Shown here: one piece after another, positions 46,944 to 59,000 of the stretch | Numbering within the stretch: the first letter of the stretch is position 1 | Layout: each line of letters starts with the position of its first letter | Assembly (NCBI GenBank): GCA_027579435.1 | Contig: JANBPK010000850.1 | Location: 100,305-164,304, forward strand | Direction of reading: 5' to 3' | Source: Candolleomyces eurysporus | Lineage: Eukaryota; Basidiomycota; Agaricomycetes; Agaricales; Psathyrellaceae | Length of the DNA stretch: 64,000 bases | Notes under the pieces: generated by a model | What the model was told of the DNA's origin: nothing | The model's input: the letters and a program-made list of their open reading frames with translations, nothing else | Database searches by the model: none | Position numbers and translations under genes: made by a program

Positions 46944-49881
46944 ATGGCCGCTAGATCTAATTCTCCTTCATCCGAGTCTCGGGGTAGCACCTGCACCTCA
47001 CTGACCCTGCGCTCCTCCGCCGTGTCGTCCTCCTCTTCTTCCTCCACGCAGACTGTCACCATGTCTTCCGGAACCTCGGATATGTCAGAGATCCGGTACC
47101 CGGCTGATGTCGAAAAAGGTGCTGCCGTCGGTCATGTAGAAGACTCGGCAGAGCGAACATACGCGGGTATTGGAACTGCGGACGATCCTTACGTGGTTGA
47201 TTGGGATTTGGACGACCCAGAGGATCCCTACAACTGGCCGAAACCCAAGAAATGGCTCATTACGGCACAGGTGCGTGCATCGCTCCTCCGTCCTCGCTCA
47301 TCGCGCTTATTTGATTTTCGTCGATATGCAGCTTGCGCTGTGCACGTTTACGATTTCGTTTAGCAGCAGTGCGTACACTNGGGGGGATGCAATACACGAT
47401 GGAGGACTTTGGCATCTCTGATGATATTGCCATTCTGGGAATATCCTTGTACGTTTTGGGCTTCGCACTTGGGTGAGTAAAGCAGCTGGTTTCTTGATTC
47501 GAAGGGGAGCCTAGCTTGGCGGGTTTTTCTTCAATCATTCTCTCGAAAGACTCTTCGTGCTCATCAAGATCTCTGCATCTCCCCATTCTTTTCCATGCTA
47601 TCTCCTTATACGCCTTTTTTTGGTTCCTGTACCTTTGGGGGTCGTCTATTCGATCCAGGCCTCTTCTGTTTGCGTCCATGGGCGAGGTGAGTGGTCTATT
47701 ATTCTATTACATTTTTATCCGCAAGATCGTCCACTCTAACACACGCTTTTGCCCCTTTCCCTTCCTTTGAACCTCGCTTCGATATTGTTGCATGTTGCAA
47801 CATCAGATGTATGGAAGGGTAAGCACCCCATTTACTTTACACGATCTCGGTCCAAAGAACCGCTCGCTGATTTCGGATCGTTTCTAGCGGTTGGTCTTTC
47901 TGGCTACTGGATTCCTCTATTCGGCGTTCCAGCTCCAAGGTGCCCTGAGTCGAAATGTTGCGACACTCCTGTCGTGTCGATTATTGACTGGGATTTTTGG
48001 CGCTTCGCGTGCGTATTCGACTCGAGTCTCGACCCGTCATACCTAATCTGACTTGGCCACTATGAACGTACAGCACTCACTAACGCTGGAGGTACAATTA
48101 GCGACATCTTCAACTTTCGGGAGCGCGGGCTTGCGTCTGCGATATACGCCACGGTACCCTTTCTTGGACCAGGTGAGCATCAGAACTCTGCCTAATAACC
48201 AGCTGTACTTTCCGTTCCTGGAGCTGATCCCACGTCTACCTATCTATCAGTGATAGGTCCGATAGTGGGCGGTTTCGTCGCAGAAAACCCGCGCCTGGGA
48301 TGGCACTTCAACTTTTGGTTGATGTTCTTATTCTCTTTGGCAAGCTTGATTGGCGGGTATTTCTTCACCCCTGAAACGGTGAGCTCTCCTTTCCTACCTG
48401 CTTGCTACTGGATACACGCCAGTCTTCCTGTCTCTGTCCCCTCTTGTCGTCTTCTGTCTGTGGGGCGCGGATGTCACCATCGTGATAGAAGTAGAAGTTT
48501 TGCGTTGTTTCTGTTCGTTACCATTCTCTTGCGCCTAGAACCTAACTCATGCTGATTCATACCTTTCAAATGCTTAGTACGCCCCAGTCCTTCTACGGTG
48601 GCGAGCGCAGAAACTGGCTGCAGCTTCTAATGGCGCTGTTCACTTTGTCTCTCTGCATGACAAGAACGAGCCAAAGTCACTGTCACAGGTTCTCCAGAAG
48701 AATCTGAGCCGACCGTTTGGTACGTCTTTCCCCCTTTCTCATCTCATCTCCTTTTTCCCCTTCTTTCTCTCCCCATCCATCAATTAACCCTAATATCCAC
48801 TGATCTTGATCCAACGCAGTGTTCATTGTAACTGAACCCATTGTGCTTGCCGCGGCCATCTATTCGTCCATCATGTACGGAACGCTCTACGCCCTCTTCT
48901 CGGGATTCCCGATCATCTTCCAGCAACACCGAGGGTTTACCCCTGGCCAGAGTGGGTTGGCGTTCGTTGGTGTTGGGCTGGGTATTATGATGGGCACTGC
49001 GTCGCAGACTCTGCAGAATAAGATCTATTGGCGGATTATGGAGAAGAGTGAGACCGGGAGAGCACCACCTGAAGCGTAAGAGTTTCATATCTCTATCTTT
49101 CGTCTAAATATTTGCTTAGGCTTTTTTTTACTTCTCTCCTTTATAGACGACTGCATATGGCGATTTTGGGATCAGTCCTCGCCCCGGTTGGTCTTTGGTG
49201 GTTCGCATGGTAAAGTTCCTCCATTTCGTACCTACATAACTGATTTCACTCAAAAAAAATATTTCCCTGCGCATTTCTGCCTTTGTAGGACGAGTATGCC
49301 CTCCGTGCATTGGGTAGTCCCCATCATTGCTGGGGTCCCTTTCGGCATTGGGATTTCACAAATCCTGCAAAGTCTGACGACGTACCTGATGGATGCATAC
49401 ACCATTTATTTCGCCAGCGCCATTTCCGCCACGGTCGTCCTTAGGTCGATCTGTGGAGCTGTGTTTCCACTGTTCAGTCCCGCGCTGTTTGCTGCGTTTG
49501 GGGACCAGTGGGCCATGAGCTTCTTTGCGTGCTTTGCGACTGCGTGTGCTCCCATTCCTCTCTTATTTTGGGTGAGCTGCTCCTCCATGGCTGCTGTTGG
49601 ATGGACGTTGAATACATACTGACATGGTTTTGGTTTGATAATAGAAATACGGACCTTGGATCCGAAGTAAATCGACGTACGCGTATAAAGAAGCGCAATC
49701 ACTATCGAGAACGACTACGACCGCCGTTTCGTCTCAAACGGAGGAGACGATTCAATGCACTGCCTCTGTACAGAAGTTGGATACGGTCCAGCAGACCAGC
49801 AGCATAAGTTCTGCGACTCTCAAAGCAGAAACGAGTCCGACGACCTCATCCGAGTCGCCGGTGGACAGATCTGAACGTTAA
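46944..49881 (+). CDS. Major facilitator superfamily transporter, DHA1 family
   Basis: Proton-driven exporter of drugs or polyamines, plasma membrane; the substrate is not deducible. The N-terminal ~90 residues are cytosolic and Ser-rich, then DDPYVVDWDLDDPEDPYNWP and KKWLIT, typical before the first helix. About twelve membrane segments follow. A 12-nt micro-exon (47807-47818, encoding MYGR) joins GPLLFASMGE to RLVFLATGF and restores the GExYGRR loop motif. Others are GLASAIYATVPFLGPVIGPI, LGWHFNFWLM, YFFTPETYAPVLL and GIGISQILQSLTTYLMDAY. The N at 47380 splits SSAYT from GGMQY and is probably spurious. A second in-frame ATG lies at 47061. The C-terminal tail is Ser/Thr-rich. Confidence 0.9.
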
Positions 49882-50347
49882 TGTTAATTTCTGCGCCTGG
49901 ATTGGCGTTGACTAGCTCGACGACATATTTACCTTCTCAACGATGATACACTGAACGGTTTTCTTATTCCCATTCACGATTTTTACAGCATGACGATGGA
50001 CGTTCACTTCTAGAAATACCTTCAATTCCTTCTTTACTTGTACTACTAGCCATTCTCCCTCCTCTTTGGTTATTGGCGTTTGTGATCAGTCCTCAGGACT
50101 TGGTCCAGATAAATTTGTTCGCCCTAGCCAGTCTTCGCTGCGCTCCCCTCGCTGTCCCTTTTCGACACTTCAAAGAAGCGCAGATTTTATTCTTCATCTG
50201 GTTAACTCATTATCCCTATCGTATTGTATTTATGAATTGGTCCCAGAGTAATCAATAGATACCAGACGCCAAACCATCCAAAAACTAAGCAAAGTATTTG
50301 ACATTGTCCAATTACCAAAAAAAAAAAAAGAAACACGGCGATGCGCA
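49882..50347. other. Convergent 3' spacer
   Basis: No supported gene; probably 3' UTRs of the transporter and the tRNase Z gene. It includes a 13-base A run near 50319. Confidence 0.5.
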
Positions 50348-52256
50348 TTAAGTGCGTCGTCGCTTTCGACTGTTACGATTCGAGGAGCCTTGTATGGGTG
50401 GCTGGCCTCCGCGCCCACGTCCAGAACCACCCTGACCATTGTTCTGGCTTTGGGGTTGCTGCTGCTGCTGCACTGCAGCAGCCGAATGGAATCCATGACT
50501 TTGCTGTGAAGATCCTGGATTCTGCGAAACGACTGGCCGAGCTGGCAAGCTAGGAACAGACGGATTAAGTACTCGAGGTACCCCACCTGCCGTACTCGGA
50601 CCGGGCCCTCTAGCATTATTTGCGTGAGGTGGACGTCGATTATTGCTCTGATGACCCGAGGACTGAGTTGGGGGTTTTGTAAAGGAAGGCGTTCCAAGCA
50701 CAGGGATGTTGACACGGAGGAAGTCGATAGCAGCCACCGCGGTCTTGCCTGCGTCCCATGCCTCGGTAGCCTGTCGTTCAATCTCTCGCATGATGGTGGC
50801 GCGCGGTTCATTTGGGTGCCTTGGAGCCGGGAATCTTTATTCATGTCGCGTGTTATTGTAGCAGCAAGTGAGGCAGAGAGCAAATAGAGTTGATCGTCGC
50901 CAGGGGATGCAAAAGCAGATTGAAGATGAATGGGGTGGCCATAAAGAGTGATAGTGGAGAGAAAAGACGTACCGTCCTCCAATATGGTTAAGGACCAGGC
51001 TAGAAGCGCCGACCGTTTTGGCAAAGGTCCCTGCCATGGAAGGGGTGGAATGCCCTCGTAAAATCGCTTTCCGCTGGACTTCTGCGGGGTCGCGTTTTGA
51101 TATTTTGCCTTCTGTATCAGCTTGACGAGGAATGGGAGCATCTGTCGCCTCATGAATGAGAAGAGTTGGAGAAGGATTCATGCAGAGAGGTGCGATCTCC
51201 GATGGGTCATGCGTGTCACCGAGAATGGCGACTCTCCGGTTAGGTGGTCCTGTTTCTGTGAACACATATCCGAGGCATGGTGCTGGAAGAGAATTTAAAG
51301 CTTAAGAGACAGACAGCTGGAAGATGCATTAAATCATCTACCGCGGTGTAGGATGGACCCAGCGTCTACTTGTACTTCTAGACCTGGGCCTCTGCCCGGT
51401 CCCCGGGTAAGCTTTCTCCAGAAACCGTCTGCATCTGGAAAGAAGTCGGCGCCTGGGACTTCGGACACGTGCATAATATCGGGATGTGCTATGTTCTGGT
51501 CGAACGAAGCATCTTTGTTGGAGAGATCTGGCGAGTCACAAGGCGTCACCGTGTCGTCATAGGTGAGTAGCTCATGAACGGCATATTTTTCGCCTGTGCA
51601 GGTCAAGGTCATTTTCATGATTTGGCGGACAAAGGTGCGGAGGCCGGCGGGCCCGTAGATGTCCAGACTAGGCTATTGGAGAGAGAGACAGGAAGAGGTC
51701 AACGAAAGCCTGCTGGACGTAAGAAAGGTGGGTACTCTTAAGTGAGGATCTGAGGAATACGCGGGAGTAGCGCCCGCTTCTGGAATACCCAAGACACCTC
51801 TGAGGAACGGGACTATGCCCATTATGTGGTCAGCTGCAGCAGGATGGGGTTAGACGGGAAAAGGCGATGGACTTGAATGCGACTCGCCATGCATATGGGT
51901 TATGAATATCTTGCTGACTTTATTGGGTCGGTAGCGAAAGCCTAGCTGGGGCTGGAGAGCGAACTGGCGGAAGGTCCCCTCAGCACAGTCCACCACTGAC
52001 AGTGTCATTGAGATGAAAGGCGGTTTTATCGTTGAAAACGCGTACACCAGAGGTTATGGTCTGCAAGGAAGTCGCATATGAGCGACGAGCAGTTCCTGGT
52101 GTCTGACGGGCCTCCGCCGCTCGCTGTGCCCAGGAACATGACCGAGAGCTGTGTGCGCTCCATTAGGGGCGCTGAAAGGGTTCTATAAATACGAAAGCCC
52201 GGGCGCAAGAGGAAACTGCAGGAACGAGCAGAGGACGTTAATGAGTGGAGGAGCAT
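50348..52256 (-). CDS. tRNase Z (ribonuclease Z), metallo-beta-lactamase fold
   Basis: Endonuclease that cuts the 3' trailer from pre-tRNAs. It starts at 52256 with an Arg/Ser-rich leader (MLLHSLTSSARSCSFLL...) that looks like a mitochondrial signal; a second ATG begins MERTQLSVMFLGTASGGGPS. Conserved parts: TASGGGPSDTRNCSSL, VDCAEGTFRQFA, SKIFITHMHADHIMG (zinc motif), AILGDTHDPSEIAPLC, LLIHEATDAP and RGHSTPSMAGTFAKTV. The HMHADH motif is formed across an intron (51834-51887) with a GC donor (GCGAGT). The tail is Gln/Gly-rich and ends SRKRRRT, which may be nuclear. It is divergent from the next gene, 160 bp away. Confidence 0.9.
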
Positions 52257-52416
52257 GAAGGGAACGGCCACGTGACGGAACCGGCTGACCGTTCAAATAT
52301 GTCTTCACTGTTCAACTTGCCCTCCATTCATTCCCAATTTCTCCCTCTTTTTCTCAAAGTCACTCCTTTCTCCCTTCCAGCTGTCGACCCAGCACGGCGC
52401 TGCCAATCCAGCAGAA

Positions 52417-53787
52417 ATGAGCGGCCACGGCGACAAAGTACAGGTCCTGCAGGACTTCCAGATGCCCAACGTGTTCATCGTACCACCGGAGGAAGACGAA
52501 AAGCCGGCCTGGTGCTGCTTCGATGCTGCACTCCCAATAGACCAGAGGATTCAAGAACATCCCAACTCGGCCTCGGAAATCCGGGTTTTCGACCCCACCA
52601 TGGGCTATGATGATGACGATGACGATGAAGCCGTCGAAGCCATGCAAGCAGCGGCTGTAGCGCGAAGAAATATGGAAACGCGCTCAATCGTCGAAACACT
52701 CATGGACCGCGACTACAACATCGATCACGCTGCACTCGACTCGGACTCCGACATGGAGTGGGACGAGGAAAACGGCCACCAGCCACATACCGCTCCTTCC
52801 CCTCCCAAGCCGAGATTTCCGAGGACAGACTCGGACGTTGGCAACGACTCTGATGTCGTCGAGGTTGTCAAGGTTAGTCGCAGCAAGAGGGGGACAGATG
52901 GCAGCGACCACCATTCTGCGCCACCGCCCCTGACAATGAAACGCAATTCGACATTCAAGTCTCGCGCCAGCAAAGTTTTCCGCTCTTTTACCGGTACATT
53001 CCGGTCGTCGTCGTCGAAAACTCGGACTCAGCATGATCTACCTCCACGTCCTGACTCGAGTATGAGCAGTCAGATCCGCCAAGAGGAACAGACTGTGCCC
53101 CGACCAGGAAGTCGTGTCTCCCGCCACATCACCCAGCTCCTAACTTCGTCATCGGTTCGGTCTAGAGCCTCGGTTGTCTCGTACGAGGACTCCGCACAAG
53201 ATTCCGAACCTGTCATGCCCTCAAGCCGTTCCTCTTCATCAGCCGGACGGCCGTCCCTTTCTGATGACGCCTCCCCGTCGCCTCGCCCTACTTCCCAATA
53301 TCAAGACTCAACACCTCCCGACACCCTTTCTCGAGCAGCATCGCCGAACCCACAAACCAATGGCAAAACTACAAGACGTTTCTCCAAACTCAACCTCCAG
53401 AAGATGTTCTCGTTCTCGTCCACCAATCATGATCCTGAACCCACACCCTCCGACATCCCCTCTGGCAGAACCACGCCGACCCTGAAACGTAAATCCTCCA
53501 GTTTGCCTTCGACGTCTTCCGAGTCTTCTGCCCCCCAGACACCTACCAGCATCGAAGACGCTCCACCGCGAATGTCTATTGGACGGAGTACCATTATATT
53601 TGACGAAGAAGGCCGGAGTCCCCAGCTAGATTTTGGAGATTTTGATTCCAGTGGGTTGCAAATCATCGCACCGTCTTCAAATGGCGCTTCCAAGCATGCC
53701 AGTGGGGACGTTAGCTTTGAGATGAAACTGGACTCGTTACACTTTGACGACCTTTCCTTTGACGCGGATCGGTTCCGTGTGGATTAG
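52417..53787 (+). CDS. Unrecognised Ser-rich protein with an acidic N-terminus
   Basis: Intronless frame of 456 residues starting MSGHGDKVQVLQDFQMPNVF. I do not recognise a family. The N-terminal part has an ordered-looking segment (NVFIVPPEEDEKPAWCCFDA, then SEIRVFDPTMGYDDDDDDEA). Residues ~130-400 are Ser/Pro/Thr-rich and basic, with stretches such as SRASKVFRSFTGTFRSSSS and RRFSKLNLQKMFSF. The C-terminus is more conserved-looking: MSIGRSTIIFDEEGRSPQLD, then MKLDSLHFDDLSFDADRFRV. The many SP, TP and RxxS sites suggest phosphorylation. Codon use resembles neighbours, and the frame is clean, so it is very likely a real gene. Confidence 0.8.
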   Translation: MSGHGDKVQVLQDFQMPNVFIVPPEEDEKPAWCCFDAALPIDQRIQEHPNSASEIRVFDPTMGYDDDDDDEAVEAMQAAAVARRNMETRSIVETLMDRDYNIDHAALDSDSDMEWDEENGHQPHTAPSPPKPRFPRTDSDVGNDSDVVEVVKVSRSKRGTDGSDHHSAPPPLTMKRNSTFKSRASKVFRSFTGTFRSSSSKTRTQHDLPPRPDSSMSSQIRQEEQTVPRPGSRVSRHITQLLTSSSVRSRASVVSYEDSAQDSEPVMPSSRSSSSAGRPSLSDDASPSPRPTSQYQDSTPPDTLSRAASPNPQTNGKTTRRFSKLNLQKMFSFSSTNHDPEPTPSDIPSGRTTPTLKRKSSSLPSTSSESSAPQTPTSIEDAPPRMSIGRSTIIFDEEGRSPQLDFGDFDSSGLQIIAPSSNGASKHASGDVSFEMKLDSLHFDDLSFDADRFRVD

Positions 53788-54362
53788 CAGGCAACCCCAA
53801 CCCCAACCCTTGCTGCATTACTGTTCCTTGTCCTGCCCCCCATTCCTAGACGCCATTCCTTCGACTTCCCATTTCTCATTCAAGCAGATATCATCCTCCC
53901 GTTGACCCCTCCGTATAATTNCCCCCCCTCATCTCGTCTTCCATATCATGGCATTTGTTTTTTTCTCAGTCTTATTTATTCATCAGTATTTTCTCGGTAC
54001 ATATGCGCATGCCCAGTTGCAGTCCCCGCTCTTCTCTTCATCCAGTCCCCCCCCGTCTCACTCGATCCTTGTTATGACCCATGTTTTTGTCTCCTCACCG
54101 TTTCGTTTCTGATGATATACATATTCCCGTTTCACTGGAGATTTCATGTTGATGTTGACGTCGATGGTTCTCCGTGTCTAGTAGTGGTTTCGATTTCTCT
54201 ANTTTTTTTTACATTGTATGAGTAGTACATGATGAGTTGGATGGACAGGCTCTTATTATCCTCGGATTATATTCTAAACAGCACCACATAGTCTTGGCCA
54301 ATTTGGGTGACATCGTACCCAGGTACAGTCAAAGTGAACAATCGTAAACCCCAAACGAGCTC
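53788..54362. other. Convergent 3' spacer with two isolated Ns
   Basis: Pyrimidine-rich, no supported gene. Ns at 53921 and 54202 sit directly before runs of C and T. Probably 3' UTRs. Confidence 0.5.
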
Positions 54363-55212
54363 CTATGACGGTTGTATCCGAGGCTGGGCCCATACTGCCT
54401 GTCGTACCAAGCGATGTCAGTAACGAATAATCATGAATGACACGATAGCTGGATAAAAGGTTGAACACATTGAAGGGCTGATTGATGTACATACCGTCAA
54501 AGTAAGCCGCTCGTCTCCGTTCTTATCCACATTCTTGACGGTCAACCTTTCATCCACACTCGGACTGTTCACAAACTTTGCCAACCTCTCCATTTTGTCA
54601 TAATCGACGTTGTACCTCTTCGCCAGTAACTCCAGCTCCGCCTTTGAGCGTGCGGATTTCCGAGCGTCTAAGAGCTCGTGCAGGGAGGCGGCATACAAGT
54701 GGTTGGGGGAGGGTCTGAGCGAGGATGCTTCGTCTTCGGAGGCGGCGCGGGATTGGAAGAGGCGGTTTATTTCTTTTACTTGGTTGCTCTACAAAGTCGC
54801 GGGTTAGATGTGAGGGATAGATGGACAAGAAAGAGGGGGTAAGGGTTCCAGAGTTGAACACTCACCTGAGTCTGAGCGGCCTGCATACCGGCACCATGGT
54901 CGACACGGACGGGTCCGAGTCTGTTTAGTGCTCGAAGGAAGTCTGGGTCTCCAGCGTCCTTTTCAATATCTATGGTTCATGCAAAGAGATAGGTTAGCTA
55001 CGCGTCCGGAATTACCCTTCGGCCTGGAGCTGTACTCCCGCATACGGCGACCCACCTGGCGTTCTCTGTTCGCTGGCTTTGGCGACTCCCTCCCGAGCAG
55101 CACTTGGGCCAGCTGTTGCCGCGTCTGAAGGCGCAGGTGCTCGAGCACCTGCCCAGGGTGCTGGAGAGCGTTTAGGAAACGACCGTGTCGCTTTTGAAGC
55201 AGAGTTACCCAT
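54363..55212 (-). CDS. Small protein with N-myristoylation motif, function unknown
   Basis: Starts MGNSASKATRSFPKRSP at 55212; MGxxxSK is a classic N-myristoylation signal followed by basic residues, suggesting membrane attachment. Exon 2 reads DIEKDAGDPDFLRALNRLGPVR. Exon 3 is a helical segment (SNQVKEINRLFQSRAASEDE, LHELLDARKSARSKAELELL, KRYNVDYDKMERLAKFVNSP). A last exon ends TAVWAQPRIQPS with the stop at 54363. The three introns join in phase. Length is about 170 residues. A role at mitochondria or another membrane is possible, but I could not place it in a named family. Confidence 0.7.
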
Positions 55213-56060
55213 CCCGGTCGATCGTGAAAGCAAGAGCAAGAAACGGTGAATGGCAACGACATCAGCGACAGCGCTTACCTCCGAATCCAAATTCCTCCCT
55301 TACTCCAATAGGCTCACGAGAAACAGCTTCCGTCCTACGCGCATTTGTGTAATAGGCAAATAAATAAATTGGTTGGATTGTCTTGAGGTTATAAACTACA
55401 AGCAGCAGTAGGTAGAGATGATATAGAAGGTTAGGAGGAACAGACATTCCTGGCTAGTTTACTTTGGAAACAGTGAGAGATAGACAATCCGAGCAGCCGA
55501 TAGACGATTCTTAAAAGAAAAGGAAGAGAAAAAGAGCAGCTTTATCTACGCCATACAAGCAGGACATGTAACAGTGAAGGAGGGGTAGTTAAAGAGGGAA
55601 CAAGACAACAGCCTGAGCAAGGTTGCAAACAACACGAAGTCTATCAAATTTTTTAAGGAAGAAAAGAAAGCGACCGTTCTTCTCAGCCATCCAGTGTTAT
55701 ACAGGGGAAATAGAAGCGGGAAAGAAGGGAAGAAAGCCAGTGGTGCGTTTCTGGTTTCCAGGACCAAAAAACTGACACCAAGATGAATGATGAAGGAAAG
55801 GAAAGAGTTTAAGGAGGCCGTAAAATTTCTGCAACCTAGGTAGGTTGGAGATATATATAGTGAGATATCGAGGGGTATAACGCGGGTTAGATGGTCCAGA
55901 TAAACCAAGCATACAAGATAGCTTTTGTAAAAAAAAGAAAAAGGTTGTGCACGAGAAACCAACGAAGAACGAGCGTGAGCAGAAGATGGCCGAGACGATA
56001 AAAGCTTGTGATAGATAACATGAATAAAGACGTCGTGACATGTCGTGCGGTTATAAGCGT
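55213..56060. other. Spacer between the myristoylated protein gene and the PUF gene
   Basis: No supported gene. Purine-rich on the plus strand. It probably contains the 3' UTR of the PUF gene, a class of mRNA that often has long UTRs, and the promoter of the small downstream gene. Confidence 0.5.
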
Positions 56061-59000
56061 TTACGCATGGTAGTTGCCCATGGGGGAGGGTGCTTGTTGG
56101 TAGGGTGAGTACATGTATTGTTGCTGGTACATGTGGGACGGGACGGGCTGCTGAGGAGGCATAGGCGGACCATAGCCAGGCTGGTTCATGGCCATCAAGT
56201 TCATGCCCTGCCCAAGGTTAGGCGAATGTCCTCCGTAGTTGGGATTCGCGGGTCCGACAGGAGGTAGTCCTCGACGGGGACCAAGCTGGCGGGGGCTGCT
56301 TGCTTGAGGAGAGTTCATGGCGAAGGGGTTGAACGGATCGGATGGTGAGTAGCTGTTCATCATGTTCATCTGGGGAGGAGGGGCTGCAGCGGCGGCGCGA
56401 CGGGGAGGTTGAGCTGGGTTGGTATACTGAGAATCAACATGGAGCTGAGGGGGACCGGCCTGAGGATTTTGTCCAGCCATTTGGAGAGCAGCCATCATGG
56501 AGGCGAGTCCTTGGTCATTGTTAGGATACCCTTGAGGCAATCCCGGGACGCCCATGTTCTGGTTGACCTTGTTGGGTTTGCCGGTGGGGGGTGGATTCCC
56601 AGTATACGATGGCTGGAAGTTAGGGACAGGTAATCCAACCTCTTCGATCAACCGCCTGTAAGCTTGAGTGGCGATTACCTTCAGTTCGATCAGCACCCTC
56701 TTCGTCGCTTCGATATACCCTTGCTTGTCCACGGGGTCGAGGAAGACGCTAGTAAGGATCTTGTGAACAACAGCCACACCGTTGACTTGATCCCCCAAGA
56801 CATCGGTCAGAACATGGTCCCCAGGGGATGAGAACAACGCCTCGACGATTTGATGCGATGCTTCGGGCTCGATCTTCTGGTTGACAATCCTGAGCACCGT
56901 GAGGGAAGCCAGCTTGTGGGTACAGAGATGCGACAGATGAGGGGTGAACCGCGGCGCAAGGAGATTGTATCGCGAGGGGAAGCCGGAGGTATCAAGGAGC
57001 CATGTCAACAACAGCGCACCGTTGGGGTTAGTGGCCAACGGAATAGAGTTGAGGATGACCGCTGTCGCAATGCGTCTTTGTTGATTGATGGTGATGTGCG
57101 GGCTCTCGAGGCAGGCTCTCATACTGCGAGCTCCAAAGCGACCTTGCGCGACTTCCCACATACGGTCAACCATGGCATCGAAGATGAAGTCATTCGAAGG
57201 GTAGCCGAAACGCAAGCAGCACCTGGAATTCATGGTCAATAAGGCAAAACGCATAGAAGGCAATGAATGAATACGGACTGGACGACATAGTTTCCGAACT
57301 GATCGAGGAGAAGAGGGGGAGCGTAAGCCCTCAAGTTTTGCGCAATCAAAGCAACTTCTTCAGGGGTTTGAGCGCAATCGATGATCTTTTGAGCCGCCCA
57401 TGTGCCGTTCTTGTGAATCCCAATCATTGCCAAACTCGGGCAGATACGTTCCAGCATGGCCAACCTGGGCACTTGCGAGCATTTCTCGAACAGCTTTTGA
57501 ACAACCTATAAGCAAAGAATTAAGCCATCTTTCAGGATTCAAGGATATAACCCGACTTGCCGTGTTTCCAAGCCAATCAGAGGCCAGGTCGACAATTTCG
57601 CCATCCAAGAAATCAGCCGCCACCTGATCAACCTCTTCGGTGGTCATGGTTCCCGAGTCCAATCGCTTCCTAAGTTCTCGGAGTTTGGAAGCGTCCCAAC
57701 GCCTGTTATGCTGCCTTTCCGAAACCAAAGGAATGGTCGTGTAATACATCGTAGGCGGGCGGAACTCTGGAACATGGTGAGTTAAACTTGGATTGATACA
57801 CGTTCGCAAATGAAAAACGCACCTGCAAGCGCCTGAATCTCGGGTTCAGCATCAGGACTTCCACCGCTTAACTCTCGCATAATCATCTGCTGCTCCGTAA
57901 CGCTGGTGGTATACCCATTGGTGTGCAGCCCAGACCCAACCAAACTCAGGAGCAAATGGGACCTATAGTTATCCACGGCTCCTCCCAACACTTGCTGATC
58001 GGTCGGGATAGTGGAGGCACCTTTGATTCCGCGGAGGGCATGGATGGTCGCTCCAACGCTCAGGTCACCGACGCCTTGAACTGCGACGTTGGCATTGTCT
58101 TCTCCGTTGGTCCCGTCGGTGCTGTTCTTGGTGGGAACTTTGGCAAACCCGATACGGATGGCACCGACGTCGCTCCCGAGGACATCTCGACCGTTGAGGG
58201 CCTTGCGCGCCCGAACAGCGTCGTCGAGGCGCTCAAAGTTGATGAAACCGCAGTTCTTATGGGTCAAGACACGTGCAGATTCAATGGGGCCGTAAGGACT
58301 GAATACGCTCAAGATCGTGGCAGGTGTCGTAGTCGAGGGAATGGAACCGATCCAAAGGGCACGTGTGGGAGTGGACTGGAGTTGAGCGTCCATGTTGTTG
58401 TTGGAGCTGGCATTGGTGCTTGTCTTGGCTGCAGTGTTGGGAGAGGTGGGTCGAGCGGCATTGGCGTTGCTTCCCTTGGCTGGGGCAACGGGGGCACTGT
58501 CGGCCTTGCCAAACCCAATGCGAACAGTCTGGCCGTTTGGCATCCCGATATTTCCTCCAAGCCGGTTCAACACATCTTCCTTCGCACGAATCGCATCTGC
58601 TTGGTCCACAAAGTTGACAAACCCACACTCCTAGACATGGGATGAGTAAATTATAAGCGGTGATGAGAGAGCATTTACGTTACCTTCTCAGGCAAAAGTC
58701 GAAGACTCTCGATGGCTCCGTAGGGCGCGAAAATATGGATGAGCTGTTCACTGGTAACCGAGCTGTCAAGGTTTCCAATCCAGAGTGAACGCGTGGGTGT
58801 CTGGGTTTGATTGTTCTGATTCTCAGACTTGGGCGAAACCGAGCGGTTCTGTTGAGCAGAGGGTGCCAGCAAATAAGCGGAAGCACCGCGGCCGATGGGC
58901 AGTTCAGTGTTGCTACCGCCATTGGAATAATGGACACCGGGGGAGCTCCTGCTGGGAGTGATCTTCTCGGCCTTCAAAGCGCCAGAGCTGTTCCCCAAAT

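Noticed and set aside
55546..56041. Hydrophobic open frames of 114 and 138 codons after the PUF gene
   Set aside because: They lie in the AT-rich PUF 3' region; hydrophobic only because of poly-T tracts.
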